Shown: positions 53,331-64,000 of the stretch, one piece after another
How the letters are laid out: every line of letters starts with the position of its first letter
Numbering within the stretch: position 1 is the stretch's first letter
NCBI RefSeq assembly: GCF_900302445.1
Contig: NZ_ONZF01000003.1
Span: 434,001 to 498,000, forward strand
DNA length: 64,000 bases
Reading direction: 5' to 3'
Origin: Palleronia abyssalis
GTDB lineage: Bacteria > Pseudomonadota > Alphaproteobacteria > Rhodobacterales > Rhodobacteraceae
The notes under the pieces: generated by a model
Databases searched by the model: none
Seen by the model: the letters and a program-made list of their open reading frames with translations, nothing else
Told to the model about the DNA's origin: nothing
Made by a program: the position numbers and the translations under genes

Positions 53331-54140
53331 ATGTCGACGGATGCGATCCTCGAGATCGAGAATATCGAGCTGGTCTACAACCGCTCCGTGCAGGTGCTGA
53401 AGGGCTTGTCCCTGACGGTGCCGCGCGGACAGGTGGTCACGCTTCTGGGCTCGAACGGCGCGGGGAAATCCTCGACGCTGAAGGCGGTCTCGCGTCTGCT
53501 GTTCCTCGAGAACGGGGACCTGACCGCGGGTCGCATCCGCTTCGACGGCATGGATACCAAGGGACAATCCCCGCATGCGCTGGTGCGGCGGGGGCTGTTT
53601 CACGTCATGGAAGGCCGCCGCGTCTTCGAGGATCTGACCGTGGAAGAGAACCTGACCGCGGCCACCTTCGCGACCACGGGTCGCGCGGAAAAGCGTCCCA
53701 ATGGGTTCGACGCGGTCTACGAGTATTTCCCCCGCCTGCATGAGAGGCGCAAGGCGCTGGCGGGGTATCTGTCGGGGGGCGAACAGCAGATGCTGGCAAT
53801 CGGCCGCGCGCTTGTCGCCGACCCCAAGCTGATCCTGCTGGACGAGCCGTCGCTTGGCCTGTCGCCCCAGCTGGTCGAAGAGATCTTCACGATCATCGGC
53901 AAGATCAGCCGCCAGACCGGCGTGTCGATGCTGCTGGTCGAACAGAACGCCGCCGTCGCCTTCGCCGTGGCGCAGTACGGGTATATCATGGAAAGCGGAC
54001 GCATTCAGCTCGACGGTCCGACCGACCGGCTTCTGGCCGATCAGGACGTGCGGGAATTCTACCTCGGAACCGGCGGCGACCGGGAACGCAGCTATCGCGA
54101 CATCAAGCATTACAAACGACGCAAGCGGTGGCTGTCCTGA
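53331..54140 (+). CDS. livF: Branched-chain-type ABC transporter ATPase (LivF-like)
   Basis: 269 aa with Walker A GSNGAGKSSTLKAVSRLL, LivF-type RRGLFHVMEGRRVFEDLTVEENL, LSGGEQQMLAIGRAL and Walker B LILLDEPSLGLSPQLVEEIF. The C-terminus is longer than usual (YKRRKRWLS). Stop and next start overlap as TGATG. Confidence 0.93.
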   Translation: MSTDAILEIENIELVYNRSVQVLKGLSLTVPRGQVVTLLGSNGAGKSSTLKAVSRLLFLENGDLTAGRIRFDGMDTKGQSPHALVRRGLFHVMEGRRVFEDLTVEENLTAATFATTGRAEKRPNGFDAVYEYFPRLHERRKALAGYLSGGEQQMLAIGRALVADPKLILLDEPSLGLSPQLVEEIFTIIGKISRQTGVSMLLVEQNAAVAFAVAQYGYIMESGRIQLDGPTDRLLADQDVREFYLGTGGDRERSYRDIKHYKRRKRWLS

Positions 54141-55957
54141 TGCCTTTGCCCGATCTTCCAGAGCTGACCCTGCCCCAGATGCTGCGCGAGAACGCGCACC
54201 GCCACCCCGACCGCAAGGCCATCCGCCAGAAAGATTTCGGCATCTGGCAGGTGACGACCTGGGCGGGCTATTTCAACCGGGCCGCCGACGTGGCCCACGG
54301 GCTGCGCTGGCTCGGCCTGTCCGAGCGGGGGCATGTCGCCATTCTGTCCGAGAACCGGATCGAGTGGGTGCTGGCCCAGATGGGGTCCGGCCTTGGCGGG
54401 GCGATCGCGGTCGGGGTCTATCCCACCTCCCCCGCGCCCGAGGTTGCCTATGTTCTGGGCCACGCGGATGCCGAGATCGTGGTCTGCGAGGATCAGGAAC
54501 AGGTCGACAAGGTGCTGGAAACCCGCGACCAACTGCCCCGCCTGCGCCGCATCGTGGTGATCGAGACCAAGGGAATGCGCAGCTATCCCGACGATCTGCC
54601 CGAGGACCTTATCTTGTCCTTCGCCGAGATGGAGGCGCAGGGCCGCGAGGATCGAACCCAAACGCCCGATCTGGTCAAGGACGTGCTGGCGCGCCAGACC
54701 CTCGATGACATCGCGCTGATGATCTACACCTCCGGATCGACCGGCAAGCCGAAGGGCGCGATGCTGACCTACCGCAACCTGCGCGCGCAGGCGATCGCGG
54801 TGACGGACCGGTTGGGCATGAACGCGGGCGACAGCCATCTGTCGTACCTGCCGCTGTGCCACGTCGCCGAACAGATGACGACGATGATGGTGCCGACCTA
54901 CCACGCCAGCCTCGTCAATTTCGGCGAGTCGCTGCGCACGGTTCAGGAGGATCTGCGCGAGGTCGCCCCCACCGTGTTCCTTGGCGTTCCCCGCATCTGG
55001 GAAAAGCTGCACGCCGCGATCCATATCGGCATGATCGAAGCGGGCGGCTGGCGCCGCAAGCTGTACGAACGCGCTCTGGCGGACTCGGCACCAATGGCGA
55101 CCACCCCGGTCGCGCAACGCCCCTTGGGCGCACGCCTGCGCTTTTTCCTGTGGTATATCCTCGTCTTCCGCGCGCTTCAGAACTTCGTCGGGCTGCGGCG
55201 CGTTCGGCTGGCGATGACCGGGGCCGCCCCAATCCCGCCCGATATCGTCGCGTTCTTCCGCACCATCGGCATCCCCCTGGTCGAGGTCTATGGCGCGACC
55301 GAGACGTCCTGCGTGATCGTCGGCCAACGCCCCGACCGCCTCGTCCCCGGCGCGGTCGGCGAGCCTGTCGCCAACGCCGAAATACGGCTCGACGATACCG
55401 GAGAGCTTCTGCTGAAGGGCGATCTGGTCTTCGCGGGCTACTACAAGAACGACGAAGCGACCCGCGACACCATCCGCGGCGGCTGGTTGCACACCGGTGA
55501 CGTTTTCGCGGTCGCGGACGGCCAGTACCGCGTCGTGGACCGCATGAAGGACATCATGATCACCGCGGGCGGCAAGAACCTGTCACCGTCCGAGATCGAG
55601 AACAAGGTGAAGGCGAGCCCCTATATAAAGGAATGCATCGTAATCGGAGAAGCGCGCAAGTTCGTCTCGGCCCTGATCCAGATCGACCACGAGACCACCG
55701 CAAAATGGGCCGAGGAACAAGGCATCAGCTATACCACGTTCCGCAGCTTGGCCGAACACCCCAAGGTCCGCGATCTGGTCGAGACCGAGGTTGCCCGGTC
55801 GAACGCGCAGCTCGCCACGGTGTCGAACATCCGCAAGTTCCATCTTCTGACGAAGGAGCTGGATCACGACGACGGCGAAGTGACCGCCACAATGAAGGTC
55901 CGTCGAGCCAGCATCGCCGAGAGATACGCGGGCGAGATCGAGCGCCTCTACGCCTGA
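54140..55957 (+). CDS. AMP-dependent acyl-CoA synthetase (long-chain type)
   Basis: 605 aa ANL-superfamily ligase that activates a carboxylic acid to acyl-AMP and then acyl-CoA. Motifs: P-loop MIYTSGSTGKPKGAM (~residue 195), YLPLCHVAEQMTT, VYGATETSCVI, HTGDVFAVADGQYRVVDRMKDIMITAGGKNLSPSEIENKV. The last gene of the Liv operon; a transported acid is probably trapped as CoA ester on entry. A GTG 12 bases upstream is in frame, but the ATG in the TGATG overlap is preferred. Confidence 0.92.
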   Translation: MPLPDLPELTLPQMLRENAHRHPDRKAIRQKDFGIWQVTTWAGYFNRAADVAHGLRWLGLSERGHVAILSENRIEWVLAQMGSGLGGAIAVGVYPTSPAPEVAYVLGHADAEIVVCEDQEQVDKVLETRDQLPRLRRIVVIETKGMRSYPDDLPEDLILSFAEMEAQGREDRTQTPDLVKDVLARQTLDDIALMIYTSGSTGKPKGAMLTYRNLRAQAIAVTDRLGMNAGDSHLSYLPLCHVAEQMTTMMVPTYHASLVNFGESLRTVQEDLREVAPTVFLGVPRIWEKLHAAIHIGMIEAGGWRRKLYERALADSAPMATTPVAQRPLGARLRFFLWYILVFRALQNFVGLRRVRLAMTGAAPIPPDIVAFFRTIGIPLVEVYGATETSCVIVGQRPDRLVPGAVGEPVANAEIRLDDTGELLLKGDLVFAGYYKNDEATRDTIRGGWLHTGDVFAVADGQYRVVDRMKDIMITAGGKNLSPSEIENKVKASPYIKECIVIGEARKFVSALIQIDHETTAKWAEEQGISYTTFRSLAEHPKVRDLVETEVARSNAQLATVSNIRKFHLLTKELDHDDGEVTATMKVRRASIAERYAGEIERLYA

Positions 55958-57052
55958 CTTTCGGCGATTGTATATTTGACAAACCCTAGCCGTCAGATTG
56001 GACGAGGAGGTAGCCGCAGCTTTCTAGAACTTTGCGGTCCTTTTAGTTTAGTTACGAAGGGCTTGGATGATGTGACCGCCCCCCGACGGCATCTGGTGTG
56101 CCAAGGTGGGTCAGCAATGATCCACAGGAGGGAGTGGTCATGTCGGAGATTATCACGGTCGGGCTCGATCTGGCGAAAAATGTGTTTCAGCTTCACGGGT
56201 CGGACGCGTCTGGATGCATGTTGCTCCGGCGCAAGCTGCGGGAACAGGTACTCGAATTTCTGCCCTGGTTGAGGTCCTGCACGGTGGCGATGGAAGCCTG
56301 CGGGGGTGCCCATTACTGGGGTCGTGAGATCGGCAAGCTGGGGCACGAGGTCCGGCTGATCCCGCCGACCTACGTCAAACTGCTCGTGCGGCGGCAGAAG
56401 AACGATGGTGAGGAGGACCGTGGCTGCGGTGCAGCCGCACAAGCCGACGAACGATGCGGAAGCGATCTGCGAAGCGGCGCGGCGGCCGAACATGAGCTTC
56501 GTGCCGGTGAAGAGTGAGGAGAAGCAGAGCGCCGCGACGGTGTTCCGGGTGCGCAAGCTGCTGATCCGGCCACGCACGCAGACGATCCACGCGTCGTGCT
56601 GAAAGCACGCCTTCGGCGTGACGCGAGGCCATCTGACCGAGTTCGGGGAAGTCGTGCCCGAGGGAGCGTGTAACGCCCGCCGCCTGATTGATCTGGTCGA
56701 GACAGACTACGACGCTTTGCTGGAGACGGCGCGGGCGACGTAGAAGGTCCTGGTGGACGGACTGCGTCACCTTGACGAACGGATCAGCGAGCTCGACGCG
56801 GAGATCGCGCGTCGGGCGCGGGAGGACGAGGTGGCACGGCGGCTGATGACGATCCCTGGGATCGGCCCGCTGATCGCTACGGCGCTCGCCACGCTCGCCC
56901 CGCCGCCAGAGCACTTCCGGCGTGCCCGCGACTTCGCCGCCTGGCTCGGCCTCACGCCTCGGCAGCACTCGACCGCGGGCAAGCAGCGGCTCGGCGCGAC
57001 GACCAGGATGGGCGAGCGCTCCCTCAGGCGGCTCTTGATCCTAGGGGCCAAC

Positions 57053-57078
57053 TGAACCGCCCCGGCTTTATCGGAGAG
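57053..57078. repeat. Terminal inverted repeat of the IS3 element (orfB end)
   Basis: 26 bases starting TGAACCGCCCCGGC, matching the complement of the other end except at a few positions. Confidence 0.9.
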
Positions 57079-57094
57079 CGTTTCGTTCAACGGG

Positions 57095-58406
<1,312 letters not shown>

Positions 58407-58422
58407 TCCTTTGAGAGTTTTG

Positions 58423-58448
58423 CTCTCCGGGCAAGCCGAGGCGGTTCA
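58423..58448. repeat. Terminal inverted repeat of the IS3 element (orfA end)
   Basis: 26 bases ending GCCGAGGCGGTTCA, followed at once by the AAC target duplicate. Confidence 0.9.
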
Positions 58449-59367
58449 AACAGCGTCGTCATCAAGCGGCAGACGGACCCGATGGCGCAGCCGGGGGACG
58501 TGGCTCGGCGGGCTGCTCGCGCGCAAGCCAGGGATGCTGGTGCGGGTGGCGTTGGCGAACAAATTGGCACGGATCGTCTGGGCTCTCATGGCCCGCGGCG
58601 GCGTCTACAAGGCTCCGGTCACGGCGGCATAGATCGTCGTCGATCGGGGAACGTCGGAGCGTAAAAGGGCAAGGAGACGTACGGCGCAGCACTCGTGACA
58701 CGCGATGGGGTGACCAGAGTGCAACAAAGTGCCCTTGAGCAGGCGGCTTTGATCTGGACCTGATCCTCGACCACCACACGAGCTAGCGGCATGTGAGACG
58801 CCGCATCAAGAGGCCGGATACATGTCAGCACTCGACAGCGCGTCAGACCAAGCTCCGAAGATCCCTCTTGCGTATGGGGCGGTTATACATCTTGTACAGA
58901 AGCAGAGGGATTCATGGGGTGAATGCAGCATGGTAGCTGGTGCGCATGCAGACCCATCACCCCGAGCTACAAGACGACGAACTGGCCAGCCTAAAACGAG
59001 GCGTTCAAACGCCGGGGCGCGCTGACGATCTGGTTTGACCCCGAGATGACGAGGGACGCTGCGCCCAACGGCAAGCTCGGCCGCCGGCAGACCTACTGAG
59101 ATGCCGCCGTCCAGACCTGTCTCACCATGAAGGTGTTGTTCGGCATGGCGTTGCGCCAGACGTGGAGAGCCTGTTGAAGCTGGTCGGCTTGGACTGGACG
59201 GTGCCAGATTTCAGCACCCTGTCACGTCCTTTGCCCGGCAGGCGCATCTGCAAGATGCTGCCGAGAGGAGCGAGAAGATCCTCGCCGTGATCATCCCCTA
59301 TCGCGGCTCCAAAGGCCCGTTGCACCTGCTGGTCGACAGCACTGGGATCAAGGTCAAGGGCGAAGGC

Positions 59368-59407
59368 GCCCTCTCGGCAGATTGCTTGGCAATCGCCTGC
59401 GGGTAAC
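59368..59407 (+). repeat. Palindromic cassette copy A inside the IS5 transposase relic
   Basis: About 40 bases starting GCCCTCTCGGCAG with the stem ATTGC-TTG-GCAAT, ending GGGTAAC. It interrupts the codons between ...KGEG and WHAHKHGG of the transposase. Confidence 0.8.
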
Positions 59408-59667
59408 AAATGGCACGCGCACAAGCATGGCGGCTCCAAACGACGCGTCCGGCGCAAGATCCACCTCGGGATCGACGAGCGGACGCCGGAAATCCGGTCG
59501 GTCGAGGGTTCACTGGCGAATGCCACTGGTCCGAAAGAGCCAATGGACAGGAACCACATCGGCGACGGTGAGGGGCGGCGCGCCACAGGTTCGAGCGCGT
59601 CGCAAACGTGCTACCTGATTTGATCAGCCAGATCCCATCTGCGCAGGAGGTCGGTAGCGTCACCGCC

Positions 59668-59708
59668 CTCTCTCGGCAGATTGCTTCGCAATCGCCTGCC
59701 GGGCAACG
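59668..59708 (+). repeat. Palindromic cassette copy B inside the IS5 transposase relic
   Basis: 41 bases, CTCTCTCGGCAG then GATTGC-TTC-GCAATC and CTGCCGGGCAACG. It separates SVTA from DGAYDTR of the transposase reading. Nearly identical to copy A. Confidence 0.85.
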
Positions 59709-59956
59709 GACGGCGCCTATGACACGCGCAATTGCCACGATGCCATCGCGGATAGAGGCGCCCACGCCGTCATTCCGCCCCGCGAAAATGCCAAGCCCTG
59801 GAAGCCGACCACGGCCAGTGCGCTCGCCATTGTCCTCGGACCAATGGCGCAGAAGGCTCGCCACTTAGCGAAGCTATGCGAGCGTCGAAATACGTTAAGC
59901 GAGCGATCTGGCGAAACTGGAGTGGATACCACCGCCGAAGCCGTGCCGAGACAAAA

Positions 59957-59997
59957 CCTCTCGGGGCATTGTTGCGCAATGCCCTGCCGGTCAGCGG
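59957..59997 (+). repeat. Palindromic cassette copy C inside the IS5 transposase relic
   Basis: 41 bases, CCTCTCGG then GGGCATTG-TTGCG-CAATGCCC and TGCCGGTCAGCGG. It separates the codons for AETK and MNCVKLMGQRLMARD. The stem differs from A and B, yet both arms changed together, so pairing is kept. Confidence 0.85.
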
Positions 59998-60184
59998 ATG
60001 AACTGCGTGAAGCTGATGGGGCAGCGCCTCATGGCACGGGACTACGACCGCCAAGTCGCCGGGATCCAGGTCCGCATCGCCATCATGAACAGGTATACCG
60101 CACTCGGCATACCCATCACAAAGGCCGTGGGGTAAGTGTGTCTGGGGAAAGGGGAAGTCAAATTAGCAGCTGCTTTGGGCAACA

Positions 60185-61310
60185 TGGCCCGGGTGGACAG
60201 GATCACGCAGCGGTTTTGACCGTGGGCGTGGCGGTCCTCGAACTGGGCGGGGTTGAGATACCCCAAGGCTGAGCGACGGCGACGCGTGTTTTAGGTTTCG
60301 ATGAAACGGGAAACACCTAGGGCGATCTCCTCGTAGGTTTTGTACTCCATCGAATAGATGTCATCTACCTTCAGCGTCTTCTTAAAGCGCGCGCCGCCTG
60401 CGCGTTGTCGTATGGAGTGCCGCAGCGGCTCGGAGCGGCCATGTTCGGCAGCAGTACCTCACTGCGGCTTGTACGCGTACTCCACACCACGGTTCGTATG
60501 AAAGACGCAGCCTGGCAAGGGGCGGCGATCAGCAATCGCGGTCTCGAACGCTCTGACCTCTAGGCGGGCATCGATGCTGTGACCGATGACGCGTCGTGAC
60601 CAGGCATCGATGATGCCAGACCTTGTTCGCAATTGGTTCAAGAACAATGGTCGAGCGGCGCACAGGAAAAGCCTTCGGCGATGTTAATGGAGGTCAGGTC
60701 TGCGACCCAAAGCCGGTCGAGGCCATGAACTTCGACCCCCCTGGCGATGAACGGACAGATCGGGTTGCGGTGATCAATGTCGGACGTGTGGACAAAACGC
60801 CACCTTCCGCGCGGATCCAGGTCGTTCTCCTTCATGGGCCGTTGCGCTTTCCTCGAGTTGACGACCATGTCCCTGTGGCGGAGGTCGGCATCGCCGCGGC
60901 GATGGCCGTAGCCTTCGAACTCGGGGGCGATCGCCCGAATTTCCTCGATGATCGCCATGTCAACGGGTTTGGAACTGGGATCGGCATAGAAGCTGAACCG
61001 TGCGAGGCCCGTCAGCTGCTTTGCCGGATCGACAGACCGCGCGGTCGGCACTCCCTGATATAGGTCCGCTTCTTGGCGAGCGTCCGAGCCGCCTTCGAAA
61101 AATCGATCTCGAGGGCTTGGCGCCCGGCCAGCCGATCGAGCGCCGGGATCCGGACTTCGTACTGGCCATCGGCTTTCTCGATCTAGGTGCGGAGCAGGTT
61201 GCGCGAAAGGTCATGGTGGCGGCTGAAAGCAAGTAGCGTGTTGCCGCCATAGCACTCGCGACCTCCCGAAAATTGAATGCGGCGCGGCGCAAGCAGCTTC
61301 CGGTGGTGTT
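60185..61310 (-). pseudogene. Second IS3-type transposase relic
   Basis: On the minus strand, scattered over frames: a Leu-rich OrfA tail near 61210-61080 (ALDRLAGRQALEIDF), then OrfB blocks FEGYGHRRGDADLRHRDMVVN, MKENDLDPRGRWRFV, HGLDRLWVADLTSI (60638-61051), GIIDAWSRRVIGHSIDARLE, CVFHTNRGVEYA (60459-60620), IYSMEYKTYEEIA and RRSALGYLNPAQFEDRHA (60200-60350). Frameshifts, missing pieces and stops make it non-functional. A different IS3 subgroup from the intact element. Confidence 0.8.
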
Positions 61311-61539
61311 CGGACACGGGCTTTCTTCCTGTGAAAGCCCGCTGGGATCAATTCAACCCGTCTGGCTGGTTCACCCACAGGGGAGCGGCCTACGACTTAG
61401 GCGTCAGTGCATTAAAGCTCTCGCGAAAAGGCCTGTCCCGGCCAAAGGGCAAATTTGTAAATGCGTATTTAAAACTGTCGAGCGCTCGGAAAGGCGCGAT
61501 CAACTTTGGGGCAGCGTACATAAGGTCTGCAACCAGCAG

Positions 61540-61567
61540 GCCGGGGAAGGCATCCGCCTTCCCCGGC
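61540..61567 (-). terminator. Hairpin terminator of the large chemoreceptor gene
   Basis: GCCGGGGAAGGC-GGAT-GCCTTCCCCGGC, a perfect 12-pair stem with a four-base loop, 32 bases after the stop of the chemoreceptor gene. No U-run, so termination may need Rho or the hairpin may protect the 3' end. Confidence 0.6.
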
Positions 61568-61598
61568 TTCGGTATCGTCGCTCCGCGACTTGCGTGGA

Positions 61599-63773
61599 TC
61601 AAGTTCCGTAGCGCCGGAAATCCGCGTCGGAGAACTCCTCGGACGATAGATCAAGGTCGAATGCCTCGATGTCCTTTGCGGGCTTTTGCACCTCGGCCGG
61701 CTTGGCATCAGAGGCCACGACCCTGGGCTTTGCTTGGGCTGCTGGCCGTTTGGCAGCATCGTCCAGCTCGAAAAACGAGATCGTAGTCGTCAATTGCTGG
61801 GACTGCGCGGCAAGTTCCTGGCTGGTTGCGGCGGACTCCTCTGCGGCATTCGCGTTCTGCTGGATGACCTTGTCGAGTTCGCGGATTGCCTGGTTGATCT
61901 GCTCGGCACCGATATTCTGCTCGCGGGTCGAGGCAGAGATTTCCTGCACAAGATCCGCAGTGCGCTGAATGTTCGGAACGAGCGTTTCCAGCATTCGCCC
62001 AGCCTCGCCCGACACGTCGACGGTCTCGGCGGAAAGCTGGCGAATTTCCGTCGCAGCCAACTGACTGCGTTCGGCAAGTTTGCGCACTTCAGAAGCCACT
62101 ACCGCGAACCCCTTGCCGTGCGAGCCGGCGCGTGCCGCTTCCACCGCCGCGTTGAGTGCAAGAAGATCCGTCTGGCGGGCAATTTCCTGGATGATGTTGA
62201 TCTTGTCGGCAATCGATTTCATCGACTGGACCGCACTCGCGACGGCCTCACCGGACTTCTTGGCTTCTTCGGCTGACTGGTTGGCGATTTTCTCGGTCTG
62301 ACCGGCATTGTCCGCATTCTGTCGGATGTTGGCGGTCATCTCCTCGATCGAGGCACTGGCCTCTTGCGCCGCCGCGGCCTGCTGACTGGAGCCCGCAGAG
62401 AGCTGCTCGGCGGTGGTGGACATGTTCCCTGCCCCTTCGGCCACATAGGTCGCACTGGCGCTGGCGTTCGAAATCACTTCGCGCAGCTTGATCACCATGT
62501 CGCGCAACGAGATGCCAAGCCGGTCGTCATCGGAACGCGGCGTAACCTCGGCCCGCAAATCGCCCTTCGAGATGCTTTCGGCGGCGCGGCTCATCCTTTT
62601 GAGGTCCCCGACCATCTCGTCCATCGCATTGAGCAGAACGCCGATCTCATCCCGGCTTGTAGTTTTGGCATCGACGTCGAGATTACCGCGTGCGACTTCC
62701 TTGACGACGGTGACGGCGTGGGAGAGCCCGCGAGAGATCGTAACGGCAAGCCAGAAGGCAGCCGCGATGGCGATCGCCGCAGCCACGGCGCCCACGGTGA
62801 TCAGCAGACGTGTGGCATTGTGATAAAGGGTTTCCGCTTGCTTTGCTGCCTCGTCCATGAGGGCAGACGCCCGCTCGGCCATCTCATCGGCATCTTCGAA
62901 GGCCTCAACGAAGGCGGGCTCGAGTTCCGTGATCATCGTTTCATGTGCACGCTCGTTAGTGCTTTGAATCACCGTTGCCACAAACCGCTCGAAGGTATCG
63001 CTGTAAGCGTCCCAGTCAGCTTCGATCTGCTGCAGCGGGATACGAAAGCCGGACGGAGCGACCGACGCTGCAGTCTCGATTTGCTGCGCGAAACGAGCTT
63101 CGGCGGCGGCGATCATTTCGGCGTTTGCGTCCCGCGATTCTTGGGTCGCGTCTACCAGCATGTCCGTGTGAAGCGCCTGGATCTCGCGAACGTCGTCCAT
63201 GCCGCGGTCAAGTGCTGCTTCGAGCGCGACCAGATCACGGTCCGGTGTCGCATCATTCAAAAGTTGCTCTCGGGCGGGCATGATGACAGCGTCGAGGCTA
63301 GTCATCAGGTCCGCGAACGCGGGTTCCATCTCGGTGATGCTGATTTCCGTGGCTCTGATACCTGTGTTTTCCAGGCCGAACTGTCGAAGCTCTCCCTCGA
63401 TGGCGAGAAACTCCCCCCAATCAACTGTGAAATGTTCCAAGATCGTGCGGGATTCTTCGGTGCGCAGCAAAGGAGCGAGGCTGTTCTGGGCTTGTTCGAC
63501 ACGTGCGATTTGCTCATCAACGCGCGCGGCATAAACTTCAGCATCGCCTCGGTTTTTCGCCATCAAGTATCCCTTGACGAAGTTGACCGTTTCGGCAGCG
63601 CTAGCCTTCATATCGAGGCTGAGCTCTTGCCGGTAAGCGAACTCTTCGGTGATTTCGGCAATCTCGGCATTCAGACGTCCCGCCTGGTTCAGGGCGATGA
63701 AGCTTGAGAGGCCGAGCAGTGCGATCAACACTGCGAAAACGGCAATAAGTCTGGTCTTAATTGTCATTCCCAT
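61599..63773 (-). CDS. Methyl-accepting chemotaxis protein with large periplasmic domain
   Basis: 724 aa. TM1 at ~8-28, a periplasmic helical ligand domain (~30-310) rich in acidic and helical heptads, TM2 at ~320-345, a HAMP domain ([23 protein letters not shown]), then a long cytoplasmic coiled coil with the MCP tip [35 protein letters not shown] at ~550-585. The C-terminal tail (~665-724) is an acidic, Pro/Ala-rich extension ending [13 protein letters not shown], not the usual CheR pentapeptide. Two Met codons (63773, 63767) are possible starts. It is a lone receptor next to the IS graveyard. Confidence 0.92.
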   Translation of the reverse strand: MGMTIKTRLIAVFAVLIALLGLSSFIALNQAGRLNAEIAEITEEFAYRQELSLDMKASAAETVNFVKGYLMAKNRGDAEVYAARVDEQIARVEQAQNSLAPLLRTEESRTILEHFTVDWGEFLAIEGELRQFGLENTGIRATEISITEMEPAFADLMTSLDAVIMPAREQLLNDATPDRDLVALEAALDRGMDDVREIQALHTDMLVDATQESRDANAEMIAAAEARFAQQIETAASVAPSGFRIPLQQIEADWDAYSDTFERFVATVIQSTNERAHETMITELEPAFVEAFEDADEMAERASALMDEAAKQAETLYHNATRLLITVGAVAAAIAIAAAFWLAVTISRGLSHAVTVVKEVARGNLDVDAKTTSRDEIGVLLNAMDEMVGDLKRMSRAAESISKGDLRAEVTPRSDDDRLGISLRDMVIKLREVISNASASATYVAEGAGNMSTTAEQLSAGSSQQAAAAQEASASIEEMTANIRQNADNAGQTEKIANQSAEEAKKSGEAVASAVQSMKSIADKINIIQEIARQTDLLALNAAVEAARAGSHGKGFAVVASEVRKLAERSQLAATEIRQLSAETVDVSGEAGRMLETLVPNIQRTADLVQEISASTREQNIGAEQINQAIRELDKVIQQNANAAEESAATSQELAAQSQQLTTTISFFELDDAAKRPAAQAKPRVVASDAKPAEVQKPAKDIEAFDLDLSSEEFSDADFRRYGT

Positions 63774-63929
63774 GGTCGTGATAATTCCTTGAGTTATTCG
63801 AATTTATGGTTTCGACGCGACATCAGTTTTCGATGGCGCAGTGCGGCGCTTAGTGTTCATCCCACTTGCACGGACCGGCACCAAACAAAGTACCGGCCTA
63901 ATTTGTCGGGGCCCCAGACCGGCGATAGA

Positions 63930-63958
63930 CATCCTGCAAGCCCAAGGCTTGCAGGATG
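63930..63958. other. Perfect 13-base-pair palindrome upstream of the chemoreceptor
   Basis: CATCCTGCAAGCC-CAA-GGCTTGCAGGATG: 13 pairs, three-base loop, no T-run on either strand. The rest of 63774-64000 shows no gene; it should contain the chemoreceptor promoter. The hairpin could end a transcript from a gene beyond the window edge. Confidence 0.6.
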
Positions 63959-64000
63959 GACTGAATTCCGACCCGACCCTACATGTGCCCCGATTTTACA

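Larger units (their letters stand above)
58904..60136 (+). pseudogene. IS5-family insertion relic with a transposase gene broken by palindromic insertions
   Basis: From 58959 the plus strand reads SYKTTNWPA*NEAFKRRGALT, then TIWFDPEM, QTCLTMKVLFGMALRQ, GLDWTVPDFSTLS, IPYRGSKGPLHLLVDSTGIKVKGEG, KIHLGIDE, AHAVIPPRENAKPWK and finally MNRYTALGIPITKAVG*, in several frames. These are the conserved blocks of IS5-group DDE transposases. There are stops, frameshifts and three ~40-base insertions (listed separately). The left end GAGGGATTCATGGGG at 58907 resembles an IS5-type terminus; the right end is not clear. Confidence 0.8.

Overview
The window comes from a high-GC alphaproteobacterium, most likely a member of the Rhodobacterales. 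The clues are a compact nas/nrt cluster controlled by a NasT/NasS pair, many ATGA stop/start overlaps, HWE-type kinase domains and the general protein flavour. No rRNA or tRNA gene was seen. All family names rest on reading the protein sequence; no database search was run.

Region by region. 1-4280 (+): end of a siderophore uptake locus (two FecCD permeases, the first cut by the window edge, an ATPase and a TonB-dependent receptor). 4379-9280 (-): an operon headed by a recognisable guanidine-I (ykkC-I) riboswitch, encoding a NitT/TauT-type ABC importer, an arginase-family enzyme with the two hallmarks of Ni-dependent guanidine hydrolase GdmH (long N-terminal extension and a Trp in the GTGWPEPGG loop), an extremely His-rich small protein and a tiny His-containing membrane protein. 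The last two are candidates for an undescribed nickel-delivery module, because the HypA/HypB-like accessory genes are absent here. 9651-14285: a CheB-CheR-coiled-coil-PAS-HWE kinase fusion, a convergent CheB-like methylesterase and a decayed HWE kinase/receiver relic. 14341-29245 (-): assimilatory nitrate/nitrite cluster nasT-nasS, leader terminator, nrtA-nrtB-nrtCD fusion, a tandem GAF-like protein, nirB, nirD, nasA, a TrpD2-like protein and cysG. 29841-33222: a six-TM chemoreceptor, a small membrane protein and a membrane-fused spermidine-synthase-like protein.

33522-48242 (-): one very long, tightly overlapped operon that begins with an AmiC/AmiR-like sensor/antiterminator pair behind a strong terminator. 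It carries two dipeptide/opine-type ABC importers, an acetamidase/formamidase and an M14-family peptidase. Importer 1 is intact. Importer 2 carries a nonsense codon in its binding protein and a frameshift in its fused ATPase, so one module appears to be decaying. 48563-55957: a TetR regulator divergent from a branched-chain-type ABC importer (Liv) plus an acyl-CoA ligase, with a candidate operator and a short coupled leader ORF between them.

55958-61310: a graveyard of insertion sequences. A well-formed IS3-family element (26-bp inverted repeats, AAC target duplication) sits inside a decayed IS110-type transposase gene. Next to it are an IS5-type relic interrupted by three copies of a ~40-bp palindromic cassette and a decayed IS3-type OrfB. 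61599-63773 (-): a large chemoreceptor flanked by strong hairpins.

Functionally the window is dominated by nitrogen acquisition (guanidine, nitrate/nitrite, amides/peptides). Three RNA-level switches control it: one riboswitch and two ANTAR antitermination systems.
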